A stretch of 64,000 nucleotides of DNA from Rhodobacteraceae bacterium IMCC1335 (GTDB taxonomy: Bacteria; Pseudomonadota; Alphaproteobacteria; Rhodobacterales; Rhodobacteraceae). Positions 36,464 to 47,998 of this stretch are shown here, piece by piece. The notes under the pieces were generated by a model. The model made no database searches, was not told the DNA's origin, and saw only the letters and a list, made by a program, of their open reading frames with translations. The DNA lies in assembly GCA_039640495.1 (NCBI GenBank), contig CP046864.1, forward strand, positions 1,674,001-1,738,000. The letters run 5' to 3'. The first letter of the stretch is position 1. Each line of letters begins with the position of its first letter. The position numbers and the translations under genes were made by a program.

Positions 36464-37818
36464 CAGCTTTGTCCAGTTTCTTTTTGCTGTTTCCGTTTGG
36501 CCAAAAGTTTACGAAGTTTTCGCGCTAGTCCCGGCTTGTTGATTTGCTCGGCGCGCGCAAGGGCCAGCGCATCTTCAGGAACATTTTTGGTGATGACAGC
36601 GCCGCTTGCTGTCATTGCTCCATCGCCAATGCCAACCGGTGCGACCAGCATGGTATTTGAACCGATAAAAACGTTCTGGCCGATTTGCGTATGATGTTTC
36701 ATCACCCCGTCATAATTACAGGTGATTGTGCCCGCGCCAATATTGCTGTCTGAGCCAATATCGGCATCGCCAATATAGCTTAGGTGGTTGACTTTCGCGC
36801 CTTCGCCAATTTGGGCATTTTTTATTTCAACAAAATTTCCAATCTTGGCAGCATTTGCAACTTCAGCCCCCGGGCGCAAGCGAGCATAAGGGCCAATCAC
36901 CGCCTCTCGCGACACATGGCATCCCTCCAAATGGCTAAAAGCACGGATTTTTGCGCCGGTTTCAACCGTGACACCAACGCCGAAGACCACGTTTTGTTCA
37001 ATCAGAGCGTCGCGGCCAATCACCGTATCAAAGCTTAAAAACACTGTTTCAGGCGCCAATAGGCTAACGCCTGCATCCATTAAAGCCGCGCGCGCATTGT
37101 TTTGAAAGACCTGCTCAGCTTGTGCGAGATCGCGCCGAGAATTTACCCCAAGCGTTTCTGCCTCGGGGCATGTCACCACGCTCGCAGATTTTCCAGCGGC
37201 GCGCGCCAAAGCAATGCAATCGGTTAGGTAAAGCTCACCAGCTTTGTTGGAGGTTTCGACCTGCTCGATCAGTTGGAAGATTAGTTGAGCTGGGCCAGCC
37301 AAAACGCCACTGTTACAAATCGTAATATCTTTTTGTGCCGCGTTAGCCTCTTTATATTCAACGATTTCAAGTAAATCTGTTCCGGATGTGATCAAACGGC
37401 CGTAATGGCCGGGATCATTTGCTTCGAACCCTAAGATAACAAGGTCGCTTTTTTGCCGGGCTTGCGCCAGCTTTTCAAGCGTTTCTGGCCTTATAAAGGG
37501 CGTGTCGCCATAAAGAATGATGAGATCGCCTTCAAAGCCGCTTAAAATTTCGCGGCTTTGCGCAACGGCATGCGCGGTGCCCAATTGCGCGCTTTGCGTC
37601 ACAATTTGGCTATCTGGCGCGTAGGTTTCGGCCGCTTTTGTAACATCTTCGCTGCCGTGACCTGCCACGATGATCAAATGTTCGGGCTCGATTGTTTGCG
37701 CTGTTTTCATGCAATGCATGAGTAGTGGCGCGCCGGCAACTTCATGCAAAACCTTTGGCATCTCTGATTTCATCCGAGTGCCTTTGCCTGCTGCTAAAAT
37801 CACAATGGCGGTTTGCAT
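36463..37818 (-). CDS. glmU: Bifunctional UDP-GlcNAc pyrophosphorylase / GlcN-1-P acetyltransferase
   Basis: 451 residues. The N-terminal uridyltransferase domain has LAAGKGTRMKSEMPKVLH (residues 8-25) and YGDTPFI. The C-terminal left-handed beta-helix shows hexapeptide repeats (VGVTVETGAKI, IGEGAKVNHLSYIGDADIGS, IGAGTITCNYDG with the catalytic region). It performs the last two steps to UDP-GlcNAc and forms an operon with glmS, with a TGATG overlap. It is divergent from gph. Confidence 0.96.
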   Translation of the reverse strand: MQTAIVILAAGKGTRMKSEMPKVLHEVAGAPLLMHCMKTAQTIEPEHLIIVAGHGSEDVTKAAETYAPDSQIVTQSAQLGTAHAVAQSREILSGFEGDLIILYGDTPFIRPETLEKLAQARQKSDLVILGFEANDPGHYGRLITSGTDLLEIVEYKEANAAQKDITICNSGVLAGPAQLIFQLIEQVETSNKAGELYLTDCIALARAAGKSASVVTCPEAETLGVNSRRDLAQAEQVFQNNARAALMDAGVSLLAPETVFLSFDTVIGRDALIEQNVVFGVGVTVETGAKIRAFSHLEGCHVSREAVIGPYARLRPGAEVANAAKIGNFVEIKNAQIGEGAKVNHLSYIGDADIGSDSNIGAGTITCNYDGVMKHHTQIGQNVFIGSNTMLVAPVGIGDGAMTASGAVITKNVPEDALALARAEQINKPGLARKLRKLLAKRKQQKETGQS

Positions 37819-37957
37819 AAGATCTCAACCCATTACTAAAAGTGCAAGGCTCTTTTATCGGGTGGGCCACAAAGCGCAAGCCCGCGCTGCACAAGTTTCA
37901 TTGCACAATGTTACGGGTCGTGGCAGTTAACCGCCGAACAATGTATCGGCAGGGGCA

Positions 37958-38635
37958 ATGCAAACAGTTATTTTTGATTTAGACGGGACTTTGGCTGATA
38001 CCAGCGGCGATTTATTGGCGGCCGCAAATTTTTGTTTTGCACAGATGGGTCATCCCGAGCTTTTGACCTGGCCTGAGGATGCTGCGACCGCCTTGCGGGG
38101 CGGGCGGGCGATGTTGACCCTCGGGTTGACCCGATTGGGAAAATTTGATCAAGCGGTGATTGATGAATTCTATCCGGTTCTTTTGCAGGCGTATGGCGCT
38201 TCAATCAATCGCTTCACCACTTTTTACCCTGGTGCGCTTCAAGCGGTTCAAGATTTGAAGTCTGCGGGGTTTAAAATTGGCATTTGCACGAATAAACCAT
38301 TTGCTCTTGCCGATGATCTGATGGTCCGCATGGGGCAGCGTGCGCTGTTTGACTCGCTGATTGGGGCTGACAGTTTATCCGTGCGAAAGCCCGATCCGGA
38401 GCCATTTTTTGAAGCGGTTCGCCAAGCCGGCGGCCTGCCTGAAAAGGCGTTTATGATCGGAGACACGCTCACCGACCATTCCACAGCAAGGGCTGCAAAT
38501 GTGCCCAGCATTTTGGTTGATTTTCATCCCAAAGGGTCAGCGCTTTCACAAGAAATCCGTGCGCTGAGGCCTGAAGCGGTAATAGAGTCTTTTGAAGAGC
38601 TGCCGCCCTTGATTGCACGCTTGGCGATGCGGTGA
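37958..38635 (+). CDS. gph: HAD-family phosphatase, phosphoglycolate phosphatase-like
   Basis: 225 residues. HAD motif I is DLDGTLADT (residues 7-15), motif II ICTNKP (near 106-111), motif III Lys in RKPDPEPF and motif IV GDTLTDHSTA. The helical cap insertion fits the Gph/PGP subfamily, which removes phosphate from 2-phosphoglycolate. The exact substrate cannot be proved from sequence. It is transcribed away from glmU and is followed by the aminotransferase gene about 100 bases on. Confidence 0.8.
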   Translation: MQTVIFDLDGTLADTSGDLLAAANFCFAQMGHPELLTWPEDAATALRGGRAMLTLGLTRLGKFDQAVIDEFYPVLLQAYGASINRFTTFYPGALQAVQDLKSAGFKIGICTNKPFALADDLMVRMGQRALFDSLIGADSLSVRKPDPEPFFEAVRQAGGLPEKAFMIGDTLTDHSTARAANVPSILVDFHPKGSALSQEIRALRPEAVIESFEELPPLIARLAMR

Positions 38636-38740
38636 TCGCGCGTAGGGCCAAAGGCTTACAAAGCGGTGATAATCTGGTCTTGGCGCAACCGGGAGGGTTT
38701 GCGCTCTTGACCTTCGCTTTTGAAGAGGCAACAACGTATT

Positions 38741-39958
38741 ATGACAGAAATATTCACCGGTGAATTCACCCAGCAGGAACCCATCCCGGAAGCGGCAATA
38801 GAAGCTGCGGTGGCCGTGATGCGAAGCGGTCGATTGCATCGCTATAATGTTGCAAAGGGTGAGCCAGGTCATGTGGCTTTGCTCGAGCAGGAATTTGCAG
38901 CAAGCGTGGAGGCTTCGTTTTGCTTGGCGGTTGCTTCGGGCGGATATGCGTTGGCAACGGCGCTGCGCGCATTGGATGTGCAGCCAGGTGATAAGGTTTT
39001 AACCAATGCGTTTACGCTTGCGCCGGTTCCCGGCTCTATTGCTTCTGTTGGCGCCATACCGGTTTATGTTGGGGTGACCGAAGATCTGGTGATCGACCTA
39101 GAGGATTTGCAGGCAAAAATTGCACAAGCGGATGTGCTTATGCTCAGCCACATGCGTGGGCATATTTGCGACATGGATCAGTTGATTAAAATCTGTGAGC
39201 ATGCAGGCGTCCGAGTTATTGAGGATTGTGCGCATACGATGGGTGCGAAATGGCGTGAAACATGGTCTGGGCGTCATGGAGTGGTGGGGTGTTATTCAAC
39301 ACAAACTTACAAACATATAAATTCGGGCGAGGGCGGATTTTTGGTCACTGATGATGCGGATGTGATGGCCAAAGCGGTTATATTGTCGGGATCTTACATG
39401 CTTTATGATCGCCATATTGCCGCACCGGCGGCCAGCCATTTTGACGATGTCCGGTATCACACGCCCAATGTTTCCGGCCGGATGGATCATTTGCGCGCCG
39501 CAATCCTGCGTCCACAATTGGCCAATCTGCAGGCGCAAGCGCAGGCGTGGAACGCGCGCTATCAAGCCGTTGAAGCCGCGCTTGCGCATACGCCGGGGTT
39601 AACGCTGATATCGCGACCAGAACAAGAAAGCTATGTCGGGTCATCTATTCAGTTTTTATTGCTAGATTGGGCAGCTGACAGGATTGAAAAGATGCTGGCG
39701 CGCTGTGCTTCAAGAGGGGTTGAGTTGAAGTGGTTTGGCGGGCAAGAGCCGACCGGTTTCACATCACGTTATGACAGTTGGCGCTATGCCCCATCATCTG
39801 CAATGCCAAAAAGCGACCGTGTTTTGGCTGGGGTGATCGATATGCGCTTGCCGCTTACTTTCAGCCTCGAAGATTGCGCGGTGATTGGGCGTATTATTCG
39901 CGCAGAAGTGGGCGCGCTCTACCAGCTTGCAGATAGCGCGGCCCAAACCGCAATATAA
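38741..39958 (+). CDS. DegT/DnrJ/EryC1/StrS-family aminotransferase
   Basis: About 405 residues from the ATG at 38741; an in-frame TTG at 38720 is the other option. It is a PLP-dependent sugar-aminotransferase-like fold: ASGGYALATALRALDVQPGD, VIEDCAHTMGAKW (Asp that holds the pyridine nitrogen), and the Schiff-base lysine in STQTYKHINSGEGG (near residue 190). Members aminate nucleotide-linked keto sugars or act on other keto substrates. No sugar-nucleotide genes lie nearby apart from glmSU, so the substrate is unknown. Confidence 0.85.
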   Translation: MTEIFTGEFTQQEPIPEAAIEAAVAVMRSGRLHRYNVAKGEPGHVALLEQEFAASVEASFCLAVASGGYALATALRALDVQPGDKVLTNAFTLAPVPGSIASVGAIPVYVGVTEDLVIDLEDLQAKIAQADVLMLSHMRGHICDMDQLIKICEHAGVRVIEDCAHTMGAKWRETWSGRHGVVGCYSTQTYKHINSGEGGFLVTDDADVMAKAVILSGSYMLYDRHIAAPAASHFDDVRYHTPNVSGRMDHLRAAILRPQLANLQAQAQAWNARYQAVEAALAHTPGLTLISRPEQESYVGSSIQFLLLDWAADRIEKMLARCASRGVELKWFGGQEPTGFTSRYDSWRYAPSSAMPKSDRVLAGVIDMRLPLTFSLEDCAVIGRIIRAEVGALYQLADSAAQTAI

Positions 39959-39965
39959 GCAGATT

Positions 39966-40757
39966 GTGCTTCATTTATCGTGGCAGACAGCACTGATTCA
40001 GTGACAGGCGCGCGAACTCCATAAGAGTGACTTGCGTTGAAAATATTCCCATTGGCCGCCCAGTCATGCAAAGATGCCATATCTAACTTTTCGCATTTTA
40101 GACGAACGCTCCAGGTGACTTGATGGGGTGAGCATTTTTAGCCGTATTTTTTGGGCCGGTTGAAAACCTGCAAAAACGATTGTCGTTCCAGTATAGGTTT
40201 GCAGATTCTTCGCTTGATGGCGCGCATCAATCACCGTTTTGTCTTATATTTTGGTTTGAAGGTTCAGGGCATATGAGTTGTTGATCAATTAAAAAAGACT
40301 TGCGCTTCCTGCCGAAATTGCCGGGTTGCACAAGCGGCATGAAGCAAAAGGTTAATCCTTGACCTGGCTGAACGGCGCAAGAGGAATATACCCAATGCAC
40401 TTCAATCGTATCACCCGGGGCGACGCCTTGAAAAGCGCCACTTCCATGCGTTAGATCTGTGAGTTCTTCTTGAGATAGTCCTGCAGTGTCATTGCAGCGA
40501 TATCCGTCAGTTTGTCCATTATTAGCGGAAATTGAGAATCCAGGGCCTTTATGCTCAGCGAAAGTGTGGGTGTTTATGTTGCATAAGTTCATATCGCGAT
40601 AGCTCGGTGCGAGATTAAAGCTGCTGGTATTGGTGCCAAATTTTTGAGAGATATCACGGGGTGTTTGAGGGCCCGAGCCAAGGCAAATGTGATCGGCGGC
40701 GGTGAATGCGGGACTAAGCGTAAACAAAAGCCATGCAACAATCGAAACCTGTTTTAT
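39966..40757 (-). pseudogene. Decayed delta-class carbonic anhydrase
   Basis: The first frame gives a signal-peptide-like KQVSIVAWLLFTLSPAFTAA, then CLGSGPQTPRDIS, MNLCNINTHTFAEHKGPGF and GDTIEVHWVYSSCAVQPG, which follow delta carbonic anhydrases. No ATG/GTG/TTG precedes the signal peptide; a site AAGGAA is followed 7 bases on by ATA (40757), suggesting a mutated start. Near 40330 the frame shifts: NPAISAGSASLF, a stop, YTGTTIVFAG, then CSPHQVTWSVRLKCEKLDM and NIFNASHSYGVRAP in another frame. Zinc enzymes of this class hydrate CO2 in the periplasm. This copy cannot be made. Confidence 0.75.
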
Positions 40758-41081
40758 GATAAATTCCTTATTTAAGTAACAAATGATAAAATCAGAAATG
40801 CATTGGTCTATAAAATCTCAATTAAATATAAAAATGGCTTCTTTGGGGCCAAATCCCTAACCAGGACGTTTTTGAGCACCTGAAAAGGCTCTCAACGACA
40901 TAATTCTCGCATATAGATAAAATTCACGTGCAAATTGTCGTCAAAGGTTCACACCGTTTTAACGGTTAAATTTACTTTTCTTCGTATTCAAAGCGAGGGT
41001 CTGCTTGGGTTTTTTTGCGCTTTTGGGGCTGCGATTGCTGGTGTAAAACTATTGACTATTGATCCAAAGTAATCCATTTAA

Positions 41082-41095
41082 TGAACAAGTGTTCA
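41082..41095 (+). promoter_or_regulatory. Palindromic operator upstream of ivd
   Basis: TGAACA-AG-TGTTCA is a perfect 6-2-6 palindrome 16 bases before the ivd ATG. A possible -35 (TTGACT, 41052) and -10 (CATTTA, 41075) place it just downstream of the -10, as for a repressor site. TetR-type regulators of acyl-CoA catabolism use similar symmetric sites. No regulator gene is adjacent. Confidence 0.5.
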
Positions 41096-41111
41096 ATAAA
41101 TGGAGTGCGAT

Positions 41112-42275
41112 ATGTTCTTAGCCTCTATGCGGTTTGATCTTGGCGAAGATGTGCAAGCGCTGCAGGATGTGGTGCATCGATTTTCTCAAGATCGTATCCG
41201 CCCCTTAGCTGGCCAAATTGACCGGTCAAACAAATTTCCTGATGCGCTTTGGCAAGAGCTTGGGAAAATGGGATTGCTCGGCATTACCATTTCGGGCGCG
41301 CATGGTGGCGCTGAGATGGGCTATTTAGCGCATACTGTGGCGATTGAAGAAATTGCCCGCGCCAGCGCGAGCGTGGCTTTATCATATGGCGCGCATTCAA
41401 ACCTGTGCGTCAACCAAATCAGTTTAAACGGCACTGAAGAGCAAAAACAAAAATATCTTCCCAAGCTGGTGTCGGGACACCATATTGGGGCCTTGGCGAT
41501 GTCAGAACCTGCAGCGGGGTCTGATGTGGTTTCAATGCAGTTATGCGCGGAAAAACGAAACGGTTATTATAGGTTAAATGGCAGCAAATATTGGATCACC
41601 AATGGGCCTGATGCGGATACATTGGTTGTTTATGCCAAAACCGATCCGGAAGCAGGCTCAAAAGGTATTACTGCCTTTTTGATCGAAAAAGCAATGTCAG
41701 GCTTTTCGACCTCAACTCATTTTGACAAGTTAGGCATGCGCGGGTCCAACACGGCGGAACTTATTTTTGAAGATGTTGAAGTGCCGTTTGAAAACGTTTT
41801 GGGGGAAGAGGGCAAAGGGGCCAAGGTTCTTATGTCGGGTTTGGATTACGAGCGGGTTGTCTTATCGGGAATTGGTACTGGGATTATGGCCGCCTGTCTG
41901 GATGAGGTGATGCCTTATTTGGTTGAACGCAAACAATTCGGCCAAAGTATCGGGGATTTTCAACTGATGCAGGGCAAAATTGCAGATATGTATACAGCGA
42001 TGAATTCAGCCCGAGCCTATGTTTATGAGGCGGCAAAAGCCTGTGATCGGGGCGAAATTACCCGCCAAGATGCCGCCGGTTGCGTGCTTTATGCATCCGA
42101 GCAAGCGATGAAAATAGCCCACCAAGCCGTGCAGGCGATGGGCGGGGCAGGGTTTCTGGCTGACGCGCCGGTTGCGCGCCTTTTTAGAGATGCAAAATTG
42201 ATGGAAATTGGTGCCGGTACGTCTGAAATTCGGCGTATGTTGATCGGTCGAGAGCTGATGTCGGCGATGCGCTGA
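41112..42275 (+). CDS. ivd: Isovaleryl-CoA dehydrogenase
   Basis: 387 residues from the ATG at 41112 (GGAG 7 bases upstream; an in-frame ATG at 41100 lacks a site). Acyl-CoA dehydrogenase blocks are complete: [67 protein letters not shown]. The catalytic base of the isovaleryl type is visible as Glu in [11 protein letters not shown]. The position used by medium-chain enzymes (YEGT) is instead IGAGTSEI. It oxidises isovaleryl-CoA to 3-methylcrotonyl-CoA with FAD, passing electrons to ETF, and feeds the carboxylase encoded downstream. Confidence 0.92.
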   Translation: MFLASMRFDLGEDVQALQDVVHRFSQDRIRPLAGQIDRSNKFPDALWQELGKMGLLGITISGAHGGAEMGYLAHTVAIEEIARASASVALSYGAHSNLCVNQISLNGTEEQKQKYLPKLVSGHHIGALAMSEPAAGSDVVSMQLCAEKRNGYYRLNGSKYWITNGPDADTLVVYAKTDPEAGSKGITAFLIEKAMSGFSTSTHFDKLGMRGSNTAELIFEDVEVPFENVLGEEGKGAKVLMSGLDYERVVLSGIGTGIMAACLDEVMPYLVERKQFGQSIGDFQLMQGKIADMYTAMNSARAYVYEAAKACDRGEITRQDAAGCVLYASEQAMKIAHQAVQAMGGAGFLADAPVARLFRDAKLMEIGAGTSEIRRMLIGRELMSAMR

Positions 42276-42321
42276 TGGGGAAGATGCGGATCATAATGGC
42301 TGCCATGAAGACGGGCGTCAG

Positions 42322-42693
42322 GTGAGGCTGCGTAACTTGCATCCCGCGTGGTTGGTTCTTGGCGTGTTTTGCCTGCTCTTACTTTTTTTGGCGTTGCGTT
42401 TGGGGGTGAAAGCTGCCGTTTTGGATGAGACAGCAACCATCACCTTTTACGCAAGGCATTATATCATTGTCTCCTCTAAAGAGGGGCATAGCGGGTCTGA
42501 GAGCGATTGCTATGCAACGCCGCATGATTTATTTTGGGTGCGCCTTGAGGTGATTTGCCAGCCAGGCGCGGCAGCACCCTACCGCTTTTTGATCGCGCCT
42601 TGGGGGCAATTGATCGGTACATCTCGGACGCCTCTTGGCTCTGATGATTTGCAGGCAGCGTTTATCGGAGGTCAAAATGCGTCTTTTCTCTAA
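42322..42693 (+). CDS. Hypothetical membrane-anchored protein in the leucine-degradation operon
   Basis: 123 residues from a GTG with weak ribosome-binding signal. One N-terminal membrane helix ([20 protein letters not shown], about 10-29) is followed by an extracytoplasmic domain with two cysteines (SDCYATP ... EVICQPG). No family recognised. It sits between ivd and mccB on the same strand and overlaps the mccB start by 17 bases, which supports co-expression but says nothing certain about function. Confidence 0.6.
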   Translation: MRLRNLHPAWLVLGVFCLLLLFLALRLGVKAAVLDETATITFYARHYIIVSSKEGHSGSESDCYATPHDLFWVRLEVICQPGAAAPYRFLIAPWGQLIGTSRTPLGSDDLQAAFIGGQNASFL

Positions 42694-44281
42694 AATAAAA
42701 ACGGCATCAGAAGATTTCATGAGTAACCAATCTGCGCATTTGGAAAGCCTAGAATTGGTTCGCTCGGCGGCCGAGCTTGCAGCGGCTGGCGGCGGCGAAA
42801 AGGCCCGGCAGCGGCATCTGGACCGCGGCAAAATGTTGCCGCGCGCGCGGGTGGCCAATCTGTTGGATTATGGAAGCGCGTTTTTGGAAATTGGCGCAAC
42901 CGCGGCGCATGGGCTGTATAATGGCGATGCGCCATCGGCCGGGTTGGTTGCGGGTATTGGTCAGGTGCACGGTCGGGACTGTATGATCATTTGCAATGAT
43001 GCCACGGTGAAGGGGGGAACCTATTACCCAATGAGCGTGAAAAAGCATTTGCGCGCGCAAGAGATCGCAGAAGAATGTCATTTGCCCTGCCTATATCTGG
43101 TGGATAGTGGCGGTGCCAACTTGCCCAATCAAGATGAGGTTTTCCCCGATCGAGACCATTTTGGGCGGATTTTTTACAATCAAGCCAGAATGTCTGCCAA
43201 AGGCATCGCTCAACTTGCCGTGGTGATGGGCTCTTGCACTGCGGGCGGTGCCTATGTTCCGGCGATGTCTGATATCACAATTATCGTGCGCGGCGCGGGA
43301 ACGATTTTCTTAGCCGGTCCTCCCTTGGTCAAAGCTGCCACGGGGGAAGTTGTAAGCGCCGAAGATCTTGGTGGCGCTGATGTGCATACGCGCCTATCCG
43401 GGGTGGCTGATTATCTGGCTGAGGATGATGACCATGCGCTGGCTTTGGCGCGCCAAGCTGTGGCCAATCTCAACCGTCCAAAACTGGAGCTGCCAAATTT
43501 GCAACCTGTTGAGGACCCCCAATATGATCCAAGTGAAATCTTAGGCGTTGTGCCGCGAGATTTGCGCAGTCAATATGATATACGCGAAGTGTTGGCGCGC
43601 TTGGTTGATGGGTCACGGTTTGATGAGTTTAAAGCCCGTTTTGGCACAACTTTGGTAACAGGCTTCGCGCATGTGATGGGGTGCCCTGTCGGAATTGTCG
43701 CCAATAACGGGGTCTTGCTAAGCGAAGCCGCGCAAAAAGGCGCGCATTTCATTGAACTTTGCAGCCAGCGAAAAATACCACTGGTGTTTTTACAAAATAT
43801 TACAGGCTTTATGGTGGGGCAGCGCTATGAGAATGAAGGTATCGCCCGCCATGGTGCAAAAATGGTGACAGCGGTTGCCACCACGGCGGTGCCAAAAGTG
43901 ACGGTTCTGATCGGGGGCAGTTTTGGGGCGGGAAATTACGGTATGTCGGGGCGGGCTTATCAGCCGCGTTTTTTATGGACTTGGCCGAATAGTCGAATTT
44001 CGGTGATGGGCGGCGCGCAAGCGGCGCAAGTTCTGGCCGCGTTGAAGCGTGATAATATCGAGCGGGCGGGCGGCGTTTGGTCCGCTGAAGAAGAAGCGGC
44101 ATTTCAAAAACCCACTTTGGATATGTTTGAAGAGCAATCGCATCCGCTTTACGCCTCGGCGCGGCTTTGGGATGACGGGATCATTGATCCGCGAAAAACC
44201 CGTGAAACGCTTTATTGCTCGTTGCGGGCGGCCTTGAACGCGCCCATAGAGGAGACCCGCTTTGGCCTATTTAGAATGTAA
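42677..44281 (+). CDS. mccB: Methylcrotonyl-CoA carboxylase, carboxyltransferase (beta) subunit
   Basis: 534 residues from the ATG at 42677, with GGAG 6 bases upstream; the frame upstream of it overlaps the previous gene and lacks a site. It starts in the family way ([10 protein letters not shown]) and shows [67 protein letters not shown] and [11 protein letters not shown]. It transfers carboxyl from biotin on MccA to 3-methylcrotonyl-CoA, the product of Ivd. The gene order ivd-mccB-mccA indicates leucine or isovalerate catabolism; hmgL and a hydratase are not in the window. Confidence 0.93.
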   Translation: MRLFSKIKTASEDFMSNQSAHLESLELVRSAAELAAAGGGEKARQRHLDRGKMLPRARVANLLDYGSAFLEIGATAAHGLYNGDAPSAGLVAGIGQVHGRDCMIICNDATVKGGTYYPMSVKKHLRAQEIAEECHLPCLYLVDSGGANLPNQDEVFPDRDHFGRIFYNQARMSAKGIAQLAVVMGSCTAGGAYVPAMSDITIIVRGAGTIFLAGPPLVKAATGEVVSAEDLGGADVHTRLSGVADYLAEDDDHALALARQAVANLNRPKLELPNLQPVEDPQYDPSEILGVVPRDLRSQYDIREVLARLVDGSRFDEFKARFGTTLVTGFAHVMGCPVGIVANNGVLLSEAAQKGAHFIELCSQRKIPLVFLQNITGFMVGQRYENEGIARHGAKMVTAVATTAVPKVTVLIGGSFGAGNYGMSGRAYQPRFLWTWPNSRISVMGGAQAAQVLAALKRDNIERAGGVWSAEEEAAFQKPTLDMFEEQSHPLYASARLWDDGIIDPRKTRETLYCSLRAALNAPIEETRFGLFRM

Positions 44282-44358
44282 CATAAGCGGAGGCGCAGCG
44301 CGCGTAATCCAATCTATATTTGGTCAGTTTGGCATGAAACCGCAGATAGGGGGTTTAC

Positions 44359-46293
44359 ATGTTTGAGGCTATTTTAATCGCGAATCGTGGTGAAATTGCC
44401 TTGCGCGTGATGCGCAGCGCCCAGCGCATGGGCGTGCGTTGCATTGCGGTGTATTCCGATGCGGATCAGAATGCACAACATGTTTTGCAAGCCGATCACG
44501 CGGTGCATATTGGTGGCGCATTGCCAGCGCAAAGCTATCTTTGCGGTGAAAAAATAATTGCAGCCGCTTTAAGCTCTGGGGCGCAGGCTATTCATCCTGG
44601 TTATGGGTTTTTATCTGAAAACCCCGAATTTGTTGAGGCGGTAGAGGCTGCCGGCTTGGTTTTTATTGGGCCCTCGGCCAGCGCCATTCGAGCCATGGGG
44701 TTAAAAGATTCGGCAAAGGCCTTGATGGCGAAGGCAGGAGTGCCCGTGGTGCCTGGGTTTTCCGGCCATCAAGATCCCACGCGTTTGCAAAAAGAAGCTG
44801 AAAAAATAGGATTTCCGGTTTTGATTAAGGCGGTTGCGGGCGGCGGCGGGAAAGGTATGCGCTTGGTCAAATCTGCTAATGCCTTCGCGGCAGCCCTATC
44901 CGAGGCGCGTTCTGAGGCGGTAAATGCCTTTGGCAATGGCAATGTTTTGCTGGAAAAATTCATTTCGCAACCGCGTCATATTGAAGTACAGGTATTTGGG
45001 GACGGGGCAGATGTTCTGCATTTATTTGAACGGGATTGCTCTTTACAGAGGCGCCATCAAAAAGTTGTCGAGGAAGCGCCTGCACCCGGGATGACCGAGC
45101 AGATGCGCGCGGTGATGGGCAAGGCCGCAGTTGCAGCGGCCAAGGCTATAGAATATCGCGGAGCAGGCACGGTTGAGTTCATTGTTGATGGATCTGATGG
45201 GCTGCGTGAAGATCGCTTTTGGTTCATGGAAATGAACACCCGTTTGCAAGTTGAGCATCCTGTGACCGAAGCCATTACCGGCGTGGATCTCGTGGAGTGG
45301 CAGTTAAACGTGGCGGCGGGCGGTAAATTACCAATGCAGCAAAAAGATTTACAGATCACTGGCCATGCGATCGAAGCGCGGCTTTACGCCGAAGATCCCC
45401 AGCAAGATTTTTTGCCAATTGCGGGACAGCTGACGCATTTGGCCTTTCCCAGCGCGTGCCGCATCGATTCTGGGGTAATTGCCAATGATATGATAAGCGC
45501 ATTTTACGACCCGATGTTGGCGAAAGTTATCGTGTTTGGTCAAAATCGGCGCGCTGCGATCGATAAAATGGGTCAGAGCTTGGCTGCGATTGAGATTGCC
45601 GGCATTAAGACAAATCTGGGTTTTCTCGCTGCGTTAACCCAAATTAGCGATTTCACATCATGCCGGCTGGATACAGGTTTGATTTCTAGAAATTCATCGG
45701 TGCTGACTGCGCCGGTCAAGTTGACGCCACGCGCCCTATTGGCGGGCGTGGTCTCTGCAGTTGGGAACCAGGTCACCATGTCGCGTTTAAGCGGGTTTTG
45801 TCTTTGGAAAGGCGCGTCACAAAGGGTGCAAGTAATCTTTGAGGGGCAACAGATCGTATTGCCGGTACAGCTGATTGAAAACCAAATTATTTTAAAATGG
45901 CAGGGTGCAGATTATCTCGCGGTTTACAGCGATGCGGGGTGGCAATTTGAGGGGGAGGCTTTGCCGGCCGCTCACCGGGCGGGGCGCGATATCACAGTGT
46001 TTGATCAGGGCGGTATAGCGCTGAAGCTGATTGACCCTTTAAGCCGCGCGGAAGTGGCTGCTGTTGGCACAACACAGATCGAGGCTCCGATGCCCGGGCT
46101 TGTAATTGCAGTATCTGTGAGCGCGGGGCAGGAGGTGGAAGAGGGCCAGCCTTTGATCACGTTAGAGGCGATGAAGATGCAGCAAGTGCTCTCTGCCCCT
46201 TTTTCCGCCAGGGTTGATGAGATTGCTGTTCAAGAGGGCGCTTATGTTGAGGCGCAAGCACTGCTTATTCAGCTAAAAAATGATCAAAATTAA
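44359..46293 (+). CDS. mccA: Methylcrotonyl-CoA carboxylase, biotin carboxylase (alpha) subunit
   Basis: 644 residues. The biotin carboxylase domain starts FEAILIANRGEIALRVMRSA and includes the ATP-grasp loop AVAGGGGKGMR, HIEVQVFGDG, ERDCSLQRRHQKVVEEAPAP and EMNTRLQVEHPVTE. A middle domain follows, then the C-terminal biotinyl domain with the lysine acceptor in EAMKMQ (near residue 609). It carboxylates its own biotin with ATP and bicarbonate for MccB. Biotin attachment would be made by the BirA encoded at 62.8 kb. Confidence 0.93.
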   Translation: MFEAILIANRGEIALRVMRSAQRMGVRCIAVYSDADQNAQHVLQADHAVHIGGALPAQSYLCGEKIIAAALSSGAQAIHPGYGFLSENPEFVEAVEAAGLVFIGPSASAIRAMGLKDSAKALMAKAGVPVVPGFSGHQDPTRLQKEAEKIGFPVLIKAVAGGGGKGMRLVKSANAFAAALSEARSEAVNAFGNGNVLLEKFISQPRHIEVQVFGDGADVLHLFERDCSLQRRHQKVVEEAPAPGMTEQMRAVMGKAAVAAAKAIEYRGAGTVEFIVDGSDGLREDRFWFMEMNTRLQVEHPVTEAITGVDLVEWQLNVAAGGKLPMQQKDLQITGHAIEARLYAEDPQQDFLPIAGQLTHLAFPSACRIDSGVIANDMISAFYDPMLAKVIVFGQNRRAAIDKMGQSLAAIEIAGIKTNLGFLAALTQISDFTSCRLDTGLISRNSSVLTAPVKLTPRALLAGVVSAVGNQVTMSRLSGFCLWKGASQRVQVIFEGQQIVLPVQLIENQIILKWQGADYLAVYSDAGWQFEGEALPAAHRAGRDITVFDQGGIALKLIDPLSRAEVAAVGTTQIEAPMPGLVIAVSVSAGQEVEEGQPLITLEAMKMQQVLSAPFSARVDEIAVQEGAYVEAQALLIQLKNDQN

Positions 46294-46494
46294 ATTTTTT
46301 TTGGTTTGAAACGAGATTTTTTTGATCGAATTTTCCGAATTTTAGAGGTTTGCGATCAATATGGTTAGGTTGCGCTATTCTGGGCGGTGAATTCTTCTCT
46401 TGGCATGTTGACCCCGAGTTCCCAGAGGGGTAAACCGAGCCAAGCCAACTGGGCGTTGGGTTTGCCACCGTAACGCCAAAATATGGAGCCGTCT

Positions 46495-47994
<1,500 letters not shown>

Positions 47995-47998
<4 letters not shown>

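Noticed and set aside
46290..46345. Possible terminator after mccA
   Set aside because: An inverted GATCAAAA/TTTTGATC pair exists, but the loop is long and T-rich and the stem is AT-only, so it is not convincing.
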